From SURF-21 sp964510515 (GTDB lineage: Bacteria; Actinomycetota; Geothermincolia; Geothermincolales; RBG-13-55-18): DNA of 25,471 nt. The position numbers were made by a program, and so were the translations under genes. Shown here one piece after another: positions 21,373 through 25,471 of the stretch. The notes beneath the pieces are model-generated. The model was given only the letters and a program-made list of their open reading frames with translations, did not search any database and was not told the origin of the DNA. Numbering within the stretch: position 1 is the first letter of the stretch; every line of letters starts with the position of its first letter. The DNA lies in NCBI GenBank assembly GCA_964510515.1, contig CAZEAU010000033.1, positions 1 through 25,471 on the forward strand. The letters are read 5' to 3'.

Positions 21373-22344
21373 TTAAACGTACTTGCCCAGCAGTTTCTCC
21401 ACGCGCGCGCGCAAGCCGTCCTTCAGCTCCGGGGGGGAGAGCACCTCCACCTCGGCGCCGTATTTGAGCAGCTCCCTCTCCACCCAGGAGAGGTTTTCGG
21501 TGTGCATGGAACACAGCAGGCCGCCCTCCACCGCCTCCTTGCGGGAGAAGACCGGCTGCTCCTCCGCCCAGCGGGCGAGGGCGGGGGAGAAGCGCAGGCG
21601 CACCTCTATCTCCCCCGAGGCGGCGAGCTCGTAGGGCTGCGGGGGCCCTTCCCCCTCCTCCCCCGGGGGGGGCTCGAAACCCTCGCCGCTCACGTTCATA
21701 TCCTTGATGCGGTCCACGCGAAAGACCCGGACCTCGCCGCTGCGGCCGTCCCAGGCCCGCAGGTACCAGTTCCCCATCCCGAAATCGAGCGACAGCGGAT
21801 GCACCCGCCGGCGCGAGAAATCGTCCCTGCCGTAGGTGTAGTATTCCATCTCCACCACGCGGCGCTGCGCGCAGGCACGCGAGAGCGCGGCGACAAGCTC
21901 GAGCCAGGGGGTGAGGGGGCGTATCTTCACCCTGTCGACGACCATCTCCCACGGGACGGCCTCCCCCTTGAGCGCCCCCGCTATCCTGCCCATGGCGGAG
22001 TTGAGGGCCGAGCTCTCGGGCAGGCCGGAGAGGTTCGCGACGGCCTCGCAGGCCATGTGCAGTCCCGCCAGCTCGGCGGCGGTGAAACGCATGGGGCGGG
22101 CGAAATAATCGGCCATGCGTATGGTGACGCTGTCTCCGTCGATGGTCACGTCGATGAGGTCGGCCGGGGTGTAATCCGGCTGGCCGCATATGAAGATGAG
22201 GTTGAGGTCGCTTATGATCTGTTCCCGGGAGACCCCGAAGACCTCGCAAAGCTCCCCGAGGGTCACGCCCTGATGCTTGAGCACATAGGGGACGACGGCG
22301 AGCAGCCTGCGTATCCTGCCCTCCGTGTCAGGCACCGCCGCCAC
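21373..22344 (-). CDS. WYL-domain transcriptional regulator, PafC-like
   Basis: A 323-aa regulator. The N-terminus has a winged helix (GRIRRLLAVVPYVLKHQGVTLGELCEVFGVSREQIISDL at about 9-47), the middle has an Sm-like WYL domain with GNWYLRAWD near 190-198 and arginine-rich flanks (VFRVDRIKDM), and a WCX C-terminal domain follows. The WYL fold is thought to bind nucleic acid or nucleotide ligands. With its upstream partner it resembles PafB-PafC, which in mycobacteria form a heterodimeric activator of DNA-damage genes. It starts with GTG at 22344, overlapping the partner's end by 17 bases. No proteasome or pup genes are beside it. Confidence 0.85.
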   Translation of the reverse strand: MAAVPDTEGRIRRLLAVVPYVLKHQGVTLGELCEVFGVSREQIISDLNLIFICGQPDYTPADLIDVTIDGDSVTIRMADYFARPMRFTAAELAGLHMACEAVANLSGLPESSALNSAMGRIAGALKGEAVPWEMVVDRVKIRPLTPWLELVAALSRACAQRRVVEMEYYTYGRDDFSRRRVHPLSLDFGMGNWYLRAWDGRSGEVRVFRVDRIKDMNVSGEGFEPPPGEEGEGPPQPYELAASGEIEVRLRFSPALARWAEEQPVFSRKEAVEGGLLCSMHTENLSWVERELLKYGAEVEVLSPPELKDGLRARVEKLLGKYV

Positions 22345-23341
22345 CCCCCAACCCCTCCAGCACCCTCTCCAGCCGCTCCCTCATCCTCTCCCTCAGCCGC
22401 GGGGGCGAGAGCACCTCGGCGTCGTCGGCGAAGGAAAGCACCCAGGCCAGGAAGGCGTCCTCGTTGCGCACGGTCATATGCAGCGTGCCCCCGCCGTCCT
22501 CGGCGGGCCGGAAGGTGTAGGTGTCCCCCAGTTCCCTCTCCACCTGCCAGGCTATGCGGGGGGAGAAGGAGACCAGCGCCTCGTACTCGACCCCGTCCTC
22601 GAACTCCCAGGGAAGGATGCGGGAGTGCTCCTCCAGACGGAAGTCCGGCGGGCGCTCGAAGTCCGGCCCCCCGGCCGCGGGGCGCGCCGGCTCGACCGCC
22701 GACGCGATGCGGGACACGCGGAAGGTGCGCACCTCTCCGCGCAGGTGGCAGTGGCCCACCACGTACCACGCCCCCTGCTCGAAGTAGAGCCCGTAGGGAT
22801 CCAGCTCGCGCTCCCGCGCCTTGTCTCCCCCCAGGGAATGGTAGGCGAAACGCACTCTGCCCCGCCCGGCTGCCGCCTCCCACAGGGCCGTGAGCCTCTC
22901 CGCCGGCTCCCGCGCGGGCGCGAACCTCCAGGGCAGCGGTCCCCTCCAGGCCGGGCTGCCGCGTTCACCGAGGTCGAGGCCGAGCTTGTGCAGCGCCGCG
23001 GCGGCCTCCCGGGGAAGGGGCGTGACCTGCGGCGAGGACAGGCGGCTGACCAGGAGCAGGGCCACCTTCTCCTCCGGGGTGAAGTCGATCTGCGGCAAAT
23101 AGTATTTATCCTTGGGGATGCGGTAGCCCTTCTCCTCCCCCAGGGGGTCCACGTCCTCCACCTCGATGGGGATGCCCATCTCCCTGAGTTCGCTCTTGTC
23201 CCGCTCGAACATGCGCTTGAAGGCGGCGGTGCTCGACTGCCCGTACCCCGGGATGGATTTGCGGATGCGCTCCAGGGTGACCGGCCGCCGCGCCTCCAGG
23301 AGCATGGCGATGAGGTCGATGAGCCGCTCCGCCTTGTTCAT
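22328..23341 (-). CDS. WYL-domain transcriptional regulator, PafB-like
   Basis: A 337-aa regulator with an N-terminal helix-turn-helix (KAERLIDLIAMLLEARRPVTLERIRKSIPGY, then AAFKRMFERDKSELREMGIPIEV at about 3-57). A WYL domain follows in which the signature reads AWYVVGHCH, so W and Y are kept but L is V, then VRTFRVSRI. A WCX domain ends the protein, with a Gly-rich tail. The ATG at 23341 follows GGGAGGTG. It is the first gene of a two-gene operon with the PafC-like protein; by analogy the two act together in the DNA-damage response. No promoter is convincing: a minus-strand TATATT at 23613-23618 would imply a leader of about 270 nt. Confidence 0.85.
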   Translation of the reverse strand: MNKAERLIDLIAMLLEARRPVTLERIRKSIPGYGQSSTAAFKRMFERDKSELREMGIPIEVEDVDPLGEEKGYRIPKDKYYLPQIDFTPEEKVALLLVSRLSSPQVTPLPREAAAALHKLGLDLGERGSPAWRGPLPWRFAPAREPAERLTALWEAAAGRGRVRFAYHSLGGDKARERELDPYGLYFEQGAWYVVGHCHLRGEVRTFRVSRIASAVEPARPAAGGPDFERPPDFRLEEHSRILPWEFEDGVEYEALVSFSPRIAWQVERELGDTYTFRPAEDGGGTLHMTVRNEDAFLAWVLSFADDAEVLSPPRLRERMRERLERVLEGLGGGGGA

Positions 23342-23706
23342 GGGCGACACCTCCCTCGAATTGCGCCGGAACGGCGGCAAGGCTGCCCTGCCCTTTGTGC
23401 ACCGCCGCCCTGCGGGCGGGCATGCTCCCCCCGCACGAGGCCGCCGGGCATGGAGCCCCGCCGGCCTGTGGGTCTGCGTTCACCGGCGCGGACGCCCCTG
23501 CCGCCGCCTCGCGAAAAACCGTCTGCGCGCGGAGGGAGGCCGCTCCCGAGGCGCGAGAACTGCTTCAGCATTCGATTTGCCCCCCCGGCCGTCTTGCCCG
23601 TGCCTGCATATCAATATATACCACTCGCCACCCGTCCGGGCCGTTCCCACCTCCGCCTCCCGCGACGCCCCGCCTCCCGCGTCCGGGGGCTTTCCGCCGG
23701 CATTCT
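23342..23706. other. Gene-free region between the pafB-like gene and the serine hydrolase
   Basis: No credible gene. Open frames are Pro/Arg/Ala-rich. The only AT-rich patch (about 23606-23624, TATCAATATATACC) is a possible promoter for the pafB-like operon on the minus strand. Confidence 0.5.
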
Positions 23707-23715
23707 TGCTATCAT
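23707..23715 (+). promoter_or_regulatory. Candidate extended -10 (TGCTATCAT) for the serine hydrolase gene
   Basis: TATCAT at 23710-23715 with TG upstream predicts a leader of about 60 nt containing TAAGGAGGT. No good -35. Confidence 0.45.
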
Positions 23716-23782
23716 TTGCTTGTGCGCTGTGCTCCGCCACATCCGCGCCAGCGCCGACGAATGACTTAAGGAGGTCGACCAC

Positions 23783-25471
23783 ATGGCTTTCAGGAGTCGT
23801 GCCGCAGAAAGGGCGCGCCCGCGCAGGCTGCCCGCCTTCCTCGACCGTTTCGGTTACAAGTCCCTGGTGCCCATGGCCGTCCTTCCCTTCCTCCCCCGCC
23901 TGGCGGTCAGGGTCGCGGAGAGGGAGGGGGAGCGCAAGGGCTTCGAGGTCAGGCAGTTCAAGCTGAGATCGGGGGACGGCACCCGCCTCTCCGCCGCCGT
24001 TTACGTGCCGCGGGGAGACGGGCCCTTCCCCGCGCTGGTCATGGTCCATTCCTGGATGTTCTCGCGCTGGCAGTGCCACCTCTACGCGCCTTATTTCGCC
24101 GCGGCCGGGTACGTGGTGCTCGCCTACGACTGCCGCGGCTGGGGGTCTTCGCGCGGGCAGGCGCACTGCGCGGATCCCGAGCGCGAGATGCGCGACCTCG
24201 AGCGCGCCGTGGACTGGCTGCTGGAGGAGAGCGGTCTCCCGCTCAGGGAGGGCGCCGTCGGCGTGACCGGCATCTCCTACGGGGGAGGCCATTCCTTCCT
24301 CGTCGCCGCGCGCGACCCCAGGGTGCGGGCGGTGGTGCCCATGTGCGGCTGGACGGAGCTGAGGCAGAGCCTGACCCCCAACAACTCCACCAAGGTCTTC
24401 TGGGGGCTGGGGTTGCTCCTTACCGCCTCCTGGGCCACCAGGCTGGATCCGCGCAACCCCCTCTACCGCTGGTTGGTCACCATCCTCTTCCGGCGCGAGC
24501 GCATGGCCGATTACGAGAGCGACATGCGCCTGCGCTCCTGCCTCCAGGAGGCGGAGCGCATCGACACCCCCATGCTCATCGTCGGCTCGTGGAACGACGA
24601 CCTCTTCGAGCCCAACCAGATGATGGAGTTCTTCGCCAGGCTCAGCGCCCCCAAGATGCTCTATATCGCGAACGGCCTGCATGGCCTGGACCCCGGCTTC
24701 GGGCCCCGCGGGGCGGGAAGGGAAATCTGGGAGCTCACCCGCCGCTGGTTCGACTACTGGCTCAAGGGAGAGGATAACGGCGTCCTCTCCGAGCCGCCGG
24801 TGCGCCTGTACAGGCCGTGGAAGGGCGCGGTGGAGGCGGAGGAGGCCTGGCCGCCCCCGGGGGTGAGGACCCACCTCGTCTACCTGGGGAGGGATGACGG
24901 CGAGCTCAGGATGACCTCGCGCCCCAAGGGAGAGCGGGGTGAGCTGGCGCTCAAGCCGAGGCTTGTGTGCGCGGCCAGCTCCGGCCCCTCGCTGCTGCGC
25001 CCCCAGGCCTTCGGCATACCCGTTCCCGGCCCCAGGAGGGAGGCGGGGGAAGGCTATTTCTCCTTCACCACCTCGCCCTCCAAGAGGGACTTCGAGCTCA
25101 TCGGGGCCCCCCGGCTGCGCGTGAACGTCCGCCCCCTGCGCGACAGGCTGCAGCTCAACGCCCTGCTCTACGACGTGCCGCCCACGCGGGGGCGCCCCCG
25201 CCTCATCACCTACGGCACCCTCACCCTGGAGGGGCTGGTGCCCGGCGAGGAGACGGCGGCGGCCTTCGACCTCGTGGCCGCCGACCACCTGCTGGAGGCG
25301 GGGCACCGCTTCCGCCTCACCCTCAGCAGCGCCAATCCCCTCTTCGTGCTCCCCCTGGCGGGGGGAGGGGCACAGGTCATCTACGGGGACGGGGAGAGCG
25401 TCCTGGAACTGCCGCTGCGCGGGGTCACGTCTTGCATTCTTGAGGTAAAACCCCTGGTGCGAACTGGGAAG
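23783..25471 (+). CDS. CocE/PepX-type serine hydrolase (X-Pro dipeptidyl-peptidase family), 3' end outside window
   Basis: 563 codons are open to the window edge. An alpha/beta-hydrolase core has the nucleophile S165 in GISYGGG, an oxyanion region near HSWMFSRW at 89-96, an acid at D272 or D273 in GSWNDDLFEPNQ, and H300 in NGLHGLDP. A jelly-roll C-terminal domain follows (from about 370; FSFTTSPSKRDFELIGAPRLRVNV), as in CocE and PepX_C proteins, which cleave esters or X-Pro amide bonds. No signal peptide is evident, though an N-terminal hydrophobic stretch lies at about 27-43. The ATG has a near-perfect AAGGAGGT 7 bases upstream. From codon 547 the sequence is that of the short repeat also found at 6883, so the native C-terminus seems to be replaced. 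Substrate unknown. Confidence 0.88.
   Translation, partial: MAFRSRAAERARPRRLPAFLDRFGYKSLVPMAVLPFLPRLAVRVAEREGERKGFEVRQFKLRSGDGTRLSAAVYVPRGDGPFPALVMVHSWMFSRWQCHLYAPYFAAAGYVVLAYDCRGWGSSRGQAHCADPEREMRDLERAVDWLLEESGLPLREGAVGVTGISYGGGHSFLVAARDPRVRAVVPMCGWTELRQSLTPNNSTKVFWGLGLLLTASWATRLDPRNPLYRWLVTILFRRERMADYESDMRLRSCLQEAERIDTPMLIVGSWNDDLFEPNQMMEFFARLSAPKMLYIANGLHGLDPGFGPRGAGREIWELTRRWFDYWLKGEDNGVLSEPPVRLYRPWKGAVEAEEAWPPPGVRTHLVYLGRDDGELRMTSRPKGERGELALKPRLVCAASSGPSLLRPQAFGIPVPGPRREAGEGYFSFTTSPSKRDFELIGAPRLRVNVRPLRDRLQLNALLYDVPPTRGRPRLITYGTLTLEGLVPGEETAAAFDLVAADHLLEAGHRFRLTLSSANPLFVLPLAGGGAQVIYGDGESVLELPLRGVTSCILEVKPLVRTGK
25421..25471. repeat. Second copy of the short inverted-end element, truncated by the window edge
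   Basis: It begins GGGGTCACGTCTTG and continues with the same order of sequence as the element at 6883 (AAAACCCC, GGTGC, AACTGGGAAG). It matches 38 of 46 bases over the compared part. It lies in frame within the end of the serine hydrolase gene. Confidence 0.65.

Noticed and set aside
21502..23764. Long plus-strand open frames opposite the two WYL regulators
   Set aside because: Both minus-strand genes have clear helix-turn-helix and WYL domains and overlapping operon structure; the plus frames are shadows.

Overview
The window is GC-rich bacterial DNA. Its gene content points to Actinomycetota, probably an environmental lineage outside the well-studied orders. It carries a tandem pair of WYL regulators of the PafB/PafC type, a GT81 glucosyl-3-phosphoglycerate synthase, several acyl-CoA-handling enzymes, and promoters that place the start codon at the transcription start. 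This is a judgement from recognised families; no 16S gene or ribosomal-protein marker is present.

Layout. 1-251: the end of a beta-propeller (PQQ-like repeat) protein with near-identical 120-bp coding repeats. 252-1017: a 13-bp tandem array, a tRNA-Gly(CCC) gene with promoter and terminator, and a 75-bp direct repeat. 1018-2607: an acyl-CoA synthetase (minus). 3144-6620: a TPR protein, a NifS/IscS cysteine desulfurase (minus), a Nudix hydrolase and a radical SAM protein. 6621-7121: an 84-bp element with inverted ends and a 47-aa cysteine-containing protein too short for most gene callers. 7274-9421: a membrane GAF-GAF-HD-GYP signalling protein. 9688-11621: a two-gene glucosylglycerate operon (gpgS, then a HAD phosphatase, 4-bp overlap). 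12105-14101: an ECF sigma factor and a zinc-finger membrane anti-sigma-like protein. 14199-16052: a two-subunit class I CoA-transferase. 16424-17525: hypA and hypB. 17515-18324: uppP, overlapping the end of hypB. 18401-20721: an NDP-forming acyl-CoA synthetase alpha-type protein and a lipoprotein. 21063-21317: a small unknown protein. 21373-23341: the pafB/pafC-like pair. 23783-end: a CocE/PepX-type serine hydrolase, cut by the window end.

How the genes relate. The acyl-CoA ligase, the CoA-transferase pair and the NDP-forming synthetase suggest a lifestyle with substantial acyl-CoA or carboxylic-acid turnover, but they are separate transcription units. gpgS and its phosphatase form one pathway to glucosylglycerate. 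The sigma and anti-sigma genes form a regulatory pair. HypA and HypB are nickel-insertion factors, but no hydrogenase or urease gene is in view.

The most unusual signals are two. First, a repeated promoter layout places a TATAAT-like box exactly 6 bases before an ATG that has no ribosome-binding site; it is seen at three genes and, with GTG, possibly at gpgS, and indicates leaderless transcripts. Second, a short element with inverted ends lies at 6883-6966, and a second copy at 25421-25471 runs into, and appears to recode, the C-terminus of the serine hydrolase. I found no CRISPR array, phage module, toxin-antitoxin pair or defence system.
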